A stretch of 64,000 bases of DNA from AP-15 sp963701815 (GTDB lineage: Bacteria > Pseudomonadota > Alphaproteobacteria > ATCC43930 > CGMCC-115725): positions 186,001-250,000 of the forward strand of contig CAVPBN010000008.1 of NCBI GenBank assembly GCA_963701815.1. The letters are read 5' to 3'. Below are positions 16,697 to 24,671 of this stretch, one piece after another. Within the stretch, counting starts at the first letter, position 1. Every line of letters starts with the position of its first letter. The notes under the pieces are model-generated. The model saw only the letters and a list, made by a program, of their open reading frames with translations, was not told where the DNA came from and ran no database searches. Position numbers and translations under genes: made by a program.

Positions 16697-16794
16697 TCCT
16701 GCAATCGGTTGCAGGACAATGGACCGCGCTCGGTACTCTATGCCGCGGCTGCGTGGTATAGAGGGCGGTATGCGCAGCCGAGGAGGAGCGCGCG
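16697..16794 (+). ncRNA. Structured 5' leader with potential H-type pseudoknot next to the ribosome binding site
   Basis: Three helices are visible by eye. P0: TCCTGCAA (16697-16704) pairs perfectly with TTGCAGGA (16709-16716) around a TCGG loop. S1: 16736-16744 pairs with 16755-16763 (nine pairs, one G-U). S2: CGGCTGCG in the S1 loop (16746-16753) pairs perfectly with CGCAGCCG (16773-16780), creating a pseudoknot with loops of 1, 1 and 9 nt. S2 abuts AGGAGG (16781-16786) and the ATG is at 16795. CGCGCT (16725-16730) can also pair with AGCGCG (16787-16792). The arrangement resembles translation-controlling riboswitches, but no known class is identified and high GC raises the chance background. 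Confidence 0.4.
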
Positions 16795-17823
16795 ATGAGG
16801 GACGGCATGGTGATTATCGATGCGGACGGGCATGCGGTCGATTACGACCCGGTCTATCGCGAACGGATGCCGGCGGAATACCGCAATCGGGCGACCTTTT
16901 ATCCGAGCGACAATTTCGACCGCATGCAAAACGGCCGGATCAACAAGCGTCCGGGGTCTTCGGCGCAGAATCTCGCCGACAACGATCGCGAGGGGATCGA
17001 CCTGCAAATCATCTACCCGACCGGCGGCCTGTTCCTGACCCGGGTGCGCGAGCGCGATTTTGCGGTCGCCTTGTGCCGAACCTACAACGACTGGCTCTAT
17101 GATTGGTGTGCCGCCGACCGCAAGCGGTTGAAGGGGGTGGCGATCGTGCCGCTCCATGTCGATGTCCGGGCGGCGATCGACGAGATGGAGCGTGCCGTAT
17201 CGAAGCTCGGCGCGGTCGGCGTCATGGTCAACACCTATGACCGCAGCCGCAATGTCGCGCACCGGGATTTCTGGCCGTTCTACGAGGAATGCGCGCGCCA
17301 AGGGGTGGCGGTCGCGTTTCACGCCTCGGGCAGCGACACGCTCGACCACGCCTGCCATTTCGGGAATTTCCTGGAGGTCCACACGCTGTCGCATGCGCCC
17401 GAGCAACTGATCGCCTGCACCGCCGTCATCTACAGCGGCCTCCTCGAAAAATACCAGGAGTTGCGCGTCGCCTTTCTCGAAGCCGGCATCGGCTGGGTGC
17501 CGTTCTGGATGGAGCACATGGACGAGGAGTACGAGTTCCGCCGCTTCGACGCGCCGTTGCTGAAGGCCAAGCCCTCGGAATACATGGCGTGCGGCCGGGT
17601 GTTCGTGTCGTGCGAGCCGGAAGAGAAGACCTTGCGCTACGTCCCCGACTTCTTCCCCGCGGACAACATTCTGTTTGCTTCGGACTATCCGCATTGGGAT
17701 GGCGAATTTCCCTATGCGGTGGCGCACCTCGCCGACCGCGACGACGTCTCGGAAGGTCTGAAGCGCAAGATCTTTTTCGACAACCCGCAACGCTTTTACG
17801 GCATCGATTTCCATTCGGCCTGA
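16795..17823 (+). CDS. Amidohydrolase family protein (ACMSD-like metal-dependent hydrolase)
   Basis: A 342-residue TIM-barrel hydrolase of the amidohydrolase-2 family. VIIDADGHAVD at the N-terminus is the D-x-H-like metal site, VAVAFHASGSDTLDHACH holds the next histidine, AFLEAGIGWVPFWMEHMDEE follows, and FASDYPHWDGEFP supplies the late catalytic aspartate. This layout is shared by 2-amino-3-carboxymuconate semialdehyde decarboxylases and by uncharacterised relatives in aromatic and xenobiotic degradation. A strong AGGAGG lies 9 bp before the ATG and is flanked by the structured leader. It is followed at 13 bp by the VOC gene, so the two are probably co-transcribed. Confidence 0.88.
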   Translation: MRDGMVIIDADGHAVDYDPVYRERMPAEYRNRATFYPSDNFDRMQNGRINKRPGSSAQNLADNDREGIDLQIIYPTGGLFLTRVRERDFAVALCRTYNDWLYDWCAADRKRLKGVAIVPLHVDVRAAIDEMERAVSKLGAVGVMVNTYDRSRNVAHRDFWPFYEECARQGVAVAFHASGSDTLDHACHFGNFLEVHTLSHAPEQLIACTAVIYSGLLEKYQELRVAFLEAGIGWVPFWMEHMDEEYEFRRFDAPLLKAKPSEYMACGRVFVSCEPEEKTLRYVPDFFPADNILFASDYPHWDGEFPYAVAHLADRDDVSEGLKRKIFFDNPQRFYGIDFHSA

Positions 17824-17836
17824 GGGAGGGGTCCCG

Positions 17837-18361
17837 ATGATCCATCACGTATCGATCCCGGCGCACGAGCCGCGAGCACGTCGCCGAGGTGCTGGCCGAA
17901 TTGATGGGCGGCAAGTGCCAGGCCGTTCGGGCCGCTCGAAGGCGCCTTCATGGCGATGAGCGGCGACGCGCACGGCACGATGATCGAGGTCTATCCCGAG
18001 CGCGCCACGCTCGACATTCCCGGCAACGACGATCAGGTCGTGTTTGGCGAGAACCGGGCGCCGCCGCACACCTGGCCCTTCCATGTGCTGCTCTCGGTGC
18101 CGCTGGACAGCGAAGAGAGTCGAGCGCATCGGCGCGCGCGAGGGCTGGCGCGCCAAGACCTTCGGCCGCGGCATGCAGGGCCAGAAGCCGTTCTTCCACG
18201 TCATCGAATTCTGGCTCGAAAACCGGCTGATGATCGAGGTGGTTTCGCCGCCGATGGCGCGCGAATACGAGGAATTCCTGAAGAATGCCGCAACCTCGAT
18301 GCGCAACGACCCGGAGGCGTTGCGCCTGATGCGGGCCACGCACATCAAGGAGCCGGCCTGA
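17837..18361 (+). CDS. VOC-family (glyoxalase/bleomycin-resistance fold) protein, three frameshifts
   Basis: About 172 residues spread over three frames. Reading in order: MIHHVSIPAHEPR, then EHVAEVLAELMGGKCQ, then PFGPLEGAFMAMSGDAHGTM and on to NRAPPHTWPFHVLLSVPLD, then VERIGAREGWRAKT and a C-terminus ending MRATHIKEPA. Removing one base at 17873, 17922 and 18118 gives a single continuous protein. The VOC fold is suggested by the opening HHVSIP and the later HVIEFWLENRLMIEVVSP metal-site strand. Exact activity is unknown. Position between an amidohydrolase and an Ldh-type dehydrogenase suggests a catabolic role. As given, the gene would not produce this protein. Confidence 0.7.
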
Positions 18362-18411
18362 GCCTCGCGCGCGCGGCCGGGCAGCAGAGCAGTCGATCAA
18401 GCGAGCAAGCG

Positions 18412-18584
18412 ATGGCCGGCGACCGGGATATTGTGACCACCGGCACCCGGGTCGTCTATCAGAACCGGTGGATGCGGGTGCGCGAGGACGCCATTCGCCG
18501 CCGCGACTGATATGTGACGGCGAGATCAAGGACGCCGCTACCGTGGCCGCGCTCGGACTGGCGCAGCTCAAAGGTCTGCTGTAG
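18412..18584 (+). pseudogene. Internally deleted NUDIX hydrolase remnant
   Basis: The first 33 codons from ATG 18412 read ...TTGTRVVYQNRWMRVREDAI and look like the N-terminus of an ADP-ribose-pyrophosphatase-like NUDIX protein. After a stop at 18508 another frame reads DGEIKDAATVAALGLAQLKG and ends at 18584, which looks like the C-terminus of the same kind of protein. The central ~100 residues, including the NUDIX box, are missing. The two ends together span about 170 bp where a complete gene would need roughly 500 bp, so a deletion of about 300 bp is inferred. Confidence 0.6.
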
Positions 18585-18612
18585 CGAAGCGGTAGAAAGC
18601 AAGGAGGCGGTT

Positions 18613-19677
18613 ATGCCGAAAATCCCAGCCGAACGGCTCGACGAGATCGGGCGGGCCTTGTTTGTCGCGGCCGGCGCGCCGGCCGACGAGGCCGAGATCG
18701 TCATGCGCCACATCGTGGCCGCCAACCTCGCCGGCCATGACTCGCATGGGGTGATCCAGATCCCGACCTATATCGAGCGGATCAAGGTCGGCCACATCGT
18801 GCCCGGGGCGCCGTGGCAGATCGTCCGGGAATCGCCGACGACCACGGTCGTCGACGGGCATTGGGGGTTCGGCTACGTCGCCAACGAGCGGGCGATGCGG
18901 CTGACCATCGACAAGGCCAAAGCCGCCAACGTCGCCGCCGCGACGGTGTTTCGCCAGGGCCATATCGGTCGCGTCGCTTCCTACACCCTGATGGCGGCGG
19001 AGGCCGGCATGATCGGGCTGTGCACCGCCGATTCGGGCCGCTCGCCCAAGGCGGTGGCGCCGTTCGGCGGGCGCGAGGCGCGGCTCGGCACCAACCCGAT
19101 CTCGATCGCGATGCCGTCCGATCTGGCTGCGCCGCTCTATCTCGACATGGCGACTTCGGCCGCCGCCGCCGGCAAGATCGCGCTCGCCGTCGCCCGCAAC
19201 GAAAAGGTGCCGGACGGCTGGGTCATCGGCAGCGACGGCCGTCCGACCAACGATCCGCGCCAGCTGCGCCAGGGCGGCGCGCTGTTGCCGCTCGGCGGTC
19301 CGGAGGGCGGCTACAAGGGCACCGGCCTCGCGATCATGGTCGAGATCCTGTGCGGCTTGTTGACCGGGCTCGGCTTTGGCGTCGAGCCGACCGGGCGCCA
19401 CAATGACGGTTGCTTTATGGCGGTGTTCAATGTCGCGGCGTTTCGCCCGCTCGCCGAATTCAAAAAGGAAATCGGCGAGTTCATGGCCTATCTGAAGGCG
19501 ACGCCGCCGGCCGAAGGCAGCAGCGGCGTCCTCTACCCCGGCGAAATCGAGCACATGCGCGAAGCGGACCGCCGCGCGAACGGCATCGAGGTCGAAGCCG
19601 CCACCTGGTACAAGTTGCGCCAACTGGCCGACGATTACGGACTGACCGAGAAGCTCGATTTCGAGGAACCGGAATGA
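18613..19677 (+). CDS. Ldh family oxidoreductase (malate/L-lactate dehydrogenase type)
   Basis: A 354-residue member of the malate/L-sulfolactate/ureidoglycolate dehydrogenase family, a fold distinct from classical lactate dehydrogenase. Signatures are LAGHDSHGVIQIPTY near residue 45 (catalytic His), VFRQGHIGRVASYTLMAAEAG, ARLGTNPISIAMP (NAD-binding) and PEGGYKGTGLAIMVEILCG. It should interconvert a 2-hydroxyacid and 2-oxoacid with NAD(P). AAGGAGG at 18601-18607 fixes the start at 18613. The stop overlaps the ATG of the following GST by 4 bp (ATGA), so the two are translationally coupled. Confidence 0.9.
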   Translation: MPKIPAERLDEIGRALFVAAGAPADEAEIVMRHIVAANLAGHDSHGVIQIPTYIERIKVGHIVPGAPWQIVRESPTTTVVDGHWGFGYVANERAMRLTIDKAKAANVAAATVFRQGHIGRVASYTLMAAEAGMIGLCTADSGRSPKAVAPFGGREARLGTNPISIAMPSDLAAPLYLDMATSAAAAGKIALAVARNEKVPDGWVIGSDGRPTNDPRQLRQGGALLPLGGPEGGYKGTGLAIMVEILCGLLTGLGFGVEPTGRHNDGCFMAVFNVAAFRPLAEFKKEIGEFMAYLKATPPAEGSSGVLYPGEIEHMREADRRANGIEVEAATWYKLRQLADDYGLTEKLDFEEPE

Positions 19678-20318
19678 GCACGCCGGACGAGCGGCTGACG
19701 ATCTACGGCAGCTTCACCTCGAGTTCGAGCTACAAGCCGATCCTGTATCTGTCGTTGGCGCGACTGCCGTATTCGTTCCGCACCGTCAACCTGAAGACCG
19801 GCGTGCAGAAGACGCCGGAATACCTCGCGATCAACCGCTGGGGGGTGGTGCCGTCGTTGCGCCATCGCGGGCTGACGATCCTGCAATCGAATGCGATCCT
19901 CGATTACCTCGCCCGCACCACCGGGCATTTCGAAGGCCGCACCGAGCAGCAGCGCTGGCAGGCGCGCGAGTGGCTGTCGTGGGAAGCCGACCACATCACC
20001 GCGGTCGCCAAGGTGCGTCACTCGGCGCGGTTCCGCGCGTCGCACCCGGAGGTGATCGCCGAGTTCCGGCCGAAAGCCGAGGCGGCGCTGTCGTTTGTCG
20101 ACAATCAGCTCAAGGACCGGCCGTTCCTGCTCGGCGACATTTGCACGATCGCCGATATCGGCTGCTGGGGCCGGATGGTGTTCATGGCCGAGGGCGGGTT
20201 CGACATCGCCCGCTGGCCCCATCTCGACGCCTGGTCGCAGCGGCTGAAGGCGATGCCGGGTTTCGCGCTGCCCTACGACCTGATCCCGAGCAAAGACCGC
20301 GAATACGACCCGATCTAG
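19674..20318 (+). CDS. Glutathione S-transferase family protein
   Basis: A 214-residue GST with a thioredoxin-like N-domain (LTIYGSFTSSSSYKPILYLS; INRWGVVPSLRHRGLTILQS; SNAILDYLART) and an all-helical C-domain (RPFLLGDICTIADIGCWGRM). The Ser-rich segment after the first strand is where the glutathione-activating residue sits. Start ATG at 19674 is chosen because it overlaps the TGA of the Ldh gene; readings that begin further upstream are antisense-like. Coupling to the dehydrogenase suggests detoxification or isomerisation of a pathway intermediate. It converges on a secreted hypothetical protein with a palindrome between. Confidence 0.88.
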   Translation: MSTPDERLTIYGSFTSSSSYKPILYLSLARLPYSFRTVNLKTGVQKTPEYLAINRWGVVPSLRHRGLTILQSNAILDYLARTTGHFEGRTEQQRWQAREWLSWEADHITAVAKVRHSARFRASHPEVIAEFRPKAEAALSFVDNQLKDRPFLLGDICTIADIGCWGRMVFMAEGGFDIARWPHLDAWSQRLKAMPGFALPYDLIPSKDREYDPI

Positions 20319-20331
20319 GGCGCCGCGCTGG

Positions 20332-20355
20332 GCCCTCCCCATCGATGGGGAGGGC
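20332..20355. terminator. Perfect 24-bp palindrome between convergent genes
   Basis: A perfect palindrome of 12+12 bp with arms GCCCTCCCCATC and GATGGGGAGGGC, lying 13 bp after the GST stop and 29 bp before the stop of the converging secreted protein. Because it is symmetrical it could act on transcripts from either side. No T-run follows, and with no loop the hairpin would have to open its central pairs. It could also be a REP-like element. Confidence 0.45.
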
Positions 20356-20384
20356 ATTGAGCGTAGCGAGGGCAGAACCCTTGG

Positions 20385-20900
20385 CTAGTTGGTTATTTGC
20401 TTGCCGATGTACGGCACCACCGACTGGGTCGAGACGCCGCCGTCGAGCGGTCGCGCAGTGTATTTCCCGACCACATCGAGGAGCGGGAAAGTCGGCGCGC
20501 TGCCGACGGACACCGGCGGCACTTCGAGAACGACAAAACCTTCGACGTAGGTGGCGGGCGGCAGTTTCAAGGCGTTGTCGATGAAGACGCAATCGACACG
20601 GTCTGCCTGATCGGGTTGGAGCACGCCTCTCAAAACGACAGGCTTGACAAATTCGGCGCCTTCCCTTTCGGCAACAACAATCTTTTTGACAAACTTGACG
20701 GAAAGCTTTGCCTGCGGATTATGAATGTTGATCGATGTCGCATACGTCCCGACGACGACGTCGGCGTCCGGTTCTTTGGTTTCCTGACCGCAGGTGAACT
20801 TGGCCCCGTATTCGAGATAGGGCGGCGGCAACTGCGCCTGGGCGGCGCCGGCGAACGACACGGCGCAAGCCAACGGCGCCAGCAGTTTTGCGATCGACAT
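20385..20900 (-). CDS. Secreted protein of unknown function
   Basis: A 171-residue protein with a clear signal peptide (residues 1-22, MSIAKLLAPLACAVSFAGAAQA) and cleavage before QLPPPYLEYG. The mature part has two cysteines (KFTCGQ and RVDCVF), which could form a disulfide, and beta-rich sequence such as GTYATSINIHNPQAK and TYVEGFVVLEVPP. I do not recognise the family. It stands alone between convergent and divergent neighbours. The codon use and well-formed signal peptide support a real gene. Confidence 0.7.
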   Translation of the reverse strand: MSIAKLLAPLACAVSFAGAAQAQLPPPYLEYGAKFTCGQETKEPDADVVVGTYATSINIHNPQAKLSVKFVKKIVVAEREGAEFVKPVVLRGVLQPDQADRVDCVFIDNALKLPPATYVEGFVVLEVPPVSVGSAPTFPLLDVVGKYTARPLDGGVSTQSVVPYIGKQITN

Positions 20901-21112
20901 AATTTCCCTCCCATCGGCCGGTCTTTCTGCCTCTCAGCGGCAGCGGCGCCATTCTATCACGAACCTGAACAAGGGCAGGGTTTAATGGTTAATATTTTCG
21001 ATAAATCGGTCGGAGCCCGACGCCGCCAATTTCGCCGCAATACCAGCCAAAAGGGCTGGCTCGGCGGGTGGGCGTCCGGTATTGTGGCGGTGGGGAGCAT
21101 TCGGGGGGTCGG

Positions 21113-21346
21113 ATGCGGGGGACTGCGTTTGCGATCTTGTTGAGTTTGGCGGCGTGCGCGGCGCCGGCGGGCGTCGGGGCGGCGTCATCGGAAGTGCGCG
21201 AGTGGCAGGAATCGAGCGGCAGATATCCGTCGCAGGCCGAGTTCGCGGCCGTCGTCGCGGCCTGTCAGGACCGGGCGAAGAGCGCCGCCGCCGGCGGTGC
21301 GATCGATAACTGCCTCGCCGATCTCGGACTGCATCGGGTGCAGTAA
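21113..21346 (+). CDS. Small exported protein, possible lipoprotein
   Basis: A 77-residue protein starting MRGTAFAILLSLAACAAP, a short hydrophobic signal whose LSLAAC end resembles a lipobox, so the protein may be lipid-anchored at Cys14. The mature part is short with two further cysteines (VAACQDRAK and IDNCLADLG) spaced 20 apart, which could form a disulfide. No family recognised. The start at 21113 places the signal at the N-terminus; a reading from 21068 would add 15 unlikely residues. It stands alone between divergent and convergent neighbours. Confidence 0.55.
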   Translation: MRGTAFAILLSLAACAAPAGVGAASSEVREWQESSGRYPSQAEFAAVVAACQDRAKSAAAGGAIDNCLADLGLHRVQ

Positions 21347-21429
21347 AGGCCGGGAACGGGGAGGGCGCCGTCCTGAACGCGGCGGTGCTGCCCCCGTTGC
21401 GATGTCGGCCGGACCACCCGGCCGCAGCG

Positions 21430-22158
21430 TTACCGCAGCAATTCGGGCAGCGACCGGATGATCCGGTCGGGCACCGCCGGCGGATCGGGCGGCAGGCCGT
21501 GTCCGTAGCCGTCGTGCCAGATCGCCCAGATGCCGAGGCGCTGCGGGGCGGCGATCTCCCATTCGAGATTGTCGCCGACCATCCAGGTCTCGTGCGGCCC
21601 GACGCCGAGCGCCGCCATCGCGTGGGTATAGGCCTGTTCCTCGGGTTTGCCGAAACCGTGCTCGCCTTCGATCTGGATATGGTCGAAGCGGTGTTCGAGC
21701 GCGAAACGCACGACCTTGGCGCGCTGCGGCTCGGCCGCACCGTTGGTGATCAGCGCCAGCCGGACGCCGCACTCCTTGAGACCGTCGACGGTTTCGTGCG
21801 CGCCGGGAAAGAGGCGCAATTCGGCATCGTGCAGCGCGTTGTAGGCGTCGGCGATGCTGTCGGACAGCCGGCCGTCGGGCGCGTCGCGGCCCGACATCGC
21901 CAGCCCGGCAAAGGCGCCGGCGACGATGTGGCGGCGCGCCTCGACGATGCGGTGGCGCCAATGCTTGTGCCGCCCCGGATCGGCCCATAATTCGCGCGAG
22001 CTGTCCTCGATCGCGGCGATCACCGCCGCCGGCGGCAAGGGCGCCAGACGGTCGGCATAGGCGGCGATGACGCGCTGCCACTGGGACTGCGCCGGCCCGA
22101 ACGCGACGAGCAGCGTGTCGTCGAGGTCGAACAGGATCGCCCGCGGCAGGGTCGGCAT
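21430..22158 (-). CDS. HAD-family hydrolase
   Basis: A 242-residue haloacid-dehalogenase-superfamily hydrolase. AILFDLDDTLL at the N-terminus is motif I with the nucleophile and acid/base aspartates, LALITNGAAEPQR is motif II, KPEEQAYTHAM includes the motif III lysine, and WMVGDNLEWEI is motif IV. The helical cap inserted after motif I is of subfamily I type. Probable substrate is a small phosphate ester or haloacid. The ATG at 22158 overlaps the TGA of the upstream MBL gene (ATGA), so it is the third gene of a coupled minus-strand set. Confidence 0.9.
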   Translation of the reverse strand: MPTLPRAILFDLDDTLLVAFGPAQSQWQRVIAAYADRLAPLPPAAVIAAIEDSSRELWADPGRHKHWRHRIVEARRHIVAGAFAGLAMSGRDAPDGRLSDSIADAYNALHDAELRLFPGAHETVDGLKECGVRLALITNGAAEPQRAKVVRFALEHRFDHIQIEGEHGFGKPEEQAYTHAMAALGVGPHETWMVGDNLEWEIAAPQRLGIWAIWHDGYGHGLPPDPPAVPDRIIRSLPELLR

Positions 22159-22961
22159 CACCGGGCGCTCCGGCAAATTCCGATCAAGCTTCGCTCCACC
22201 GGATCTCGGATCGGCGCCTGCGGCACCTTCTTCCAGAATTCGCCGTCATGGCCGAAGAAGATGCGGGCGCCGGCGGCTTCGAGCCGGGCGAGGCGGTCGA
22301 GCGAGGCCAGCATCGCCTCGCGATCGTGGACATGGCGCGGCAGCCGCCGCTCGCGCAACGTGCGGCAGAAATAGCAGGCATCGGCGGCGAGCACGACGTC
22401 GCCGCCGTCGAGCCGCAGCTTCAGCGACTGATGGCCCGGCGTGTGGCCGTGCGTCGGCAGGCAGACGACCGTGCCGTCGCCGAACACATCGTGCTCGCCG
22501 GCGATCCGCTTGACCTTGTGGCCGGGGTCGAAATCGCGCCGGTCGAAACCGTGCCGCGCCGCGATGTCCGGATCCATGCCGGCCTGCCACTCGGCGTCCT
22601 GCACGATGATCGTGGCGTTCGGGATCTGGGCGTTGCCGCCGACATGGTCGAAATGGAAATGCGAGTTGACGATCAGGTCGATATCGCCGGGATCGCGGCC
22701 GACCGCCCGCAGACGTGCGGCGATCTCCTCGCCGGGCCGGTAGTCGAACGAAAACAGGCCGGCCAGTCGGGCGCCGAGCCGTCCGGCCGGGTCATGTCGG
22801 CAATCGGGATGCATGCCGGTGTCGAACAGCATGGTCCCCTTGGGGTGCTCGATCAGATAGGCCGGGATCGGCAATTCGACCTCGCCCTCGCCGCCCTCCA
22901 TCAGGCGGTCGAGCGAACCCTTGAGACGCCCGCAGGTGAAGGCGAAGAGCCGCAGGCTCAC
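22158..22961 (-). CDS. MBL-fold hydrolase, N-acyl homoserine lactonase (AttM/AiiA) family
   Basis: A 267-residue metallo-beta-lactamase-fold protein. NSHFHFDHVGG provides the HxHxDH zinc motif, LPTHGHTPGHQSL the next histidine, LAADACYF the bridging aspartate and IFFGHDGEFW the last histidine. The N-terminus (RLFAFTCGRLKG..., IPAYLIEHPKGTMLFDTGM) matches lactonases such as AttM that hydrolyse acyl-homoserine lactones or gamma-butyrolactone. Neighbours suggest a catabolic lactone hydrolase is as likely as quorum quenching. Start is GTG at 22961, overlapping the TGA of the upstream cupin gene (GTGA). Confidence 0.88.
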   Translation of the reverse strand: MSLRLFAFTCGRLKGSLDRLMEGGEGEVELPIPAYLIEHPKGTMLFDTGMHPDCRHDPAGRLGARLAGLFSFDYRPGEEIAARLRAVGRDPGDIDLIVNSHFHFDHVGGNAQIPNATIIVQDAEWQAGMDPDIAARHGFDRRDFDPGHKVKRIAGEHDVFGDGTVVCLPTHGHTPGHQSLKLRLDGGDVVLAADACYFCRTLRERRLPRHVHDREAMLASLDRLARLEAAGARIFFGHDGEFWKKVPQAPIRDPVERSLIGICRSAR

Positions 22962-23500
22962 TGATCGGCGTCGACGAACAGACGCATCAGCCGTTCCGCG
23001 TCGTAAGGTTCCTCAAACAGCGTCTCCGGGTCCCATTGGCTGCGCTCGACGGCAAAGAAATCGCCGCCATAGACGTGAACGGCGCCGGTCAGCCGGTCGA
23101 GCGGGTTGGTCACCGAATGGATGATGTCATGGCCGAGCGGCTCGGCGTCGCGCCGGCCGAGCGAGCGCGCCCCGGCCGCCTCGATCAGGCCGCCCGTGGC
23201 GCTGGGCACACGGCGCCACCAGATGTTGTTCTCGCGCCCGGTATAGACGCCGATCACCGCCCACATCCGGTGGTTGTGCGGCGGCACCGTCATCCCCGGC
23301 GCCCAGATCACGTTGAGGATGGTCAGCCGATCGGAGCGGTACAGCGGATCGACGCCGGCCCGGCGCGGCTCGCCGAGCCCGGCGAGCACCGCCGCGGGGT
23401 CGTCGACGGTGCGGGCCACGACCTCGCGCATCGCCTTGTGGCTCGAATCCTCCGTCAGCGCAGCACCGCATTCCTCGATGAAGCGGTCGAGGTCGAACAT
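22958..23500 (-). CDS. Cysteine dioxygenase-like cupin protein
   Basis: A 180-residue small cupin. VIWAPGMTVPPHNHRMWAVIGVYTG is the first cupin motif with the iron-binding H-x-H, and DIIHSVTNPLDRLTGAVHVYGGDF carries the later histidine. The overall pattern fits the cysteine dioxygenase/3-mercaptopropionate dioxygenase superfamily, often annotated as predicted metal-dependent cupin enzyme. It would oxidise a thiol carboxylate with molecular oxygen. It is the first of three overlapping minus-strand genes ending in the HAD hydrolase and lies 30 bp after the 2OG-Fe oxygenase gene. Confidence 0.8.
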   Translation of the reverse strand: MFDLDRFIEECGAALTEDSSHKAMREVVARTVDDPAAVLAGLGEPRRAGVDPLYRSDRLTILNVIWAPGMTVPPHNHRMWAVIGVYTGRENNIWWRRVPSATGGLIEAAGARSLGRRDAEPLGHDIIHSVTNPLDRLTGAVHVYGGDFFAVERSQWDPETLFEEPYDAERLMRLFVDADQ

Positions 23501-23530
23501 CTTCCCGCTCTCCTTCTATGGCTGGTCCGG

Positions 23531-24589
23531 CTATTCCGCCGCGAGCGCCGCAGCGTCGGACCGGTGGCCCTTCTGGTGGAAATAATTCGCCCTGTAGAAT
23601 TCGAGGACGAGATCGCGGTAGACCGCCGGCGGATAGCGGGCCGGGTTGCCGGCGCCGACGCAAGACGGCAGGCATTCGATGACCCGGTCCGGGTTCGGGC
23701 TGTGAAAATAGGCGATCGAGTAGCGGTCGGTCCCGGAATCGTTCAGCACGCCGTGCGGCGTCGACAGAAACCGGTCGTTCGACCAGCGCCGCATGATATT
23801 GCCGAGATTGATCAGAAAGGTGCCGGGGATGACCGGCGGCGCAAACCATTCGCCGCCCATTGGTCCACCTGGCGGCAGCCGCACCGCCAGCCCCGGCACA
23901 TCGGTGCGCGCCAGGGCAGTCATAAAGCTGTTGTCGGTGTGCGGCCCCTGGCCGAAGACGTTGTCCTCGACGGTTTGCTGCGGCGGGTAATGCAGAAAGC
24001 GCAGATTGGCGTGCCCCTCATCGGCAAAGAACGGCGCGAAGAAGTCGGCGGGCATGCCGAGCGCCACCGCAAAGGGCGGCAGCATCCGGTCGCACATCGC
24101 CCGCACCGCGGAGAAATAGGCCATCATGTCGGGGCGAATCCCGGGCAGCGCCCCCGGCCACTGGTTGCGGCCGCGCAACGGCGTGCCGGCGACCACATCG
24201 GGATGATCGGGGCCGCGGTCGTGGCTGATGAAAAAGCTCTCGTTTTGGTTCGGCCTGGTCGCCTTGTGCACGGTCGAGGCACCTTGCACCGAGGCGTTCA
24301 GCGGCAGATAGCCGATGTTGTTTTCGTTCAGCTTGAGCGCCAGTTTCTGGTCGAGCGGCAACGCGTGAAACCGGCGCGCCGCGGCAAATGCGCGGGCGAT
24401 CAGCGATTCGGGCACGCCGTGGTTCAGCGCGTAGAAAAAACCGACATTCTCGCAGGCCTGCGCAACCTCGGCCGCGACCCGTTCGAGCGCCCCCGGCTCC
24501 CCGGCGAAATACCGGCCGTAATCGATGACCGGGATCATCCGGGCAGCCGTCTCGAGATCCGCCACCCGGTGCTGCTCGAACAGATGCAT
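23531..24589 (-). CDS. 2-oxoglutarate/Fe(II)-dependent oxygenase, isopenicillin N synthase family
   Basis: A 352-residue double-stranded beta-helix oxygenase. MIPVIDYGRYFAG opens the DIOX_N domain, CENVGFFYALNHGVPESLI is its hallmark, GQGPHTDNSFMTAL contains the HxD of the iron triad, STPHGVLN the distal histidine, and RYSIAYFHSPNPD the 2-oxoglutarate-binding R-x-S. Related bacterial enzymes hydroxylate small molecules or make ethylene-type products; the substrate here is unknown. GGAGGCGGGA precedes the ATG at 24589, which excludes a 36-residue upstream extension. Part of the minus-strand oxidative cluster. Confidence 0.9.
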   Translation of the reverse strand: MHLFEQHRVADLETAARMIPVIDYGRYFAGEPGALERVAAEVAQACENVGFFYALNHGVPESLIARAFAAARRFHALPLDQKLALKLNENNIGYLPLNASVQGASTVHKATRPNQNESFFISHDRGPDHPDVVAGTPLRGRNQWPGALPGIRPDMMAYFSAVRAMCDRMLPPFAVALGMPADFFAPFFADEGHANLRFLHYPPQQTVEDNVFGQGPHTDNSFMTALARTDVPGLAVRLPPGGPMGGEWFAPPVIPGTFLINLGNIMRRWSNDRFLSTPHGVLNDSGTDRYSIAYFHSPNPDRVIECLPSCVGAGNPARYPPAVYRDLVLEFYRANYFHQKGHRSDAAALAAE

Positions 24590-24671
24590 TCCCGCCTCCG
24601 AGGCTCGATGCGGCGAATATAGCCGGCGCCCGGCATCGGGGGCCAGCCGGATCGCCGCGCACTCCCGAAGG

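Noticed and set aside
22158..22961. Quorum-quenching assignment for the MBL lactonase-like protein
   Set aside because: The family includes butyrolactone and other lactone hydrolases, and no luxI/luxR-type genes are in the window, so acyl-homoserine lactone specificity is not claimed.
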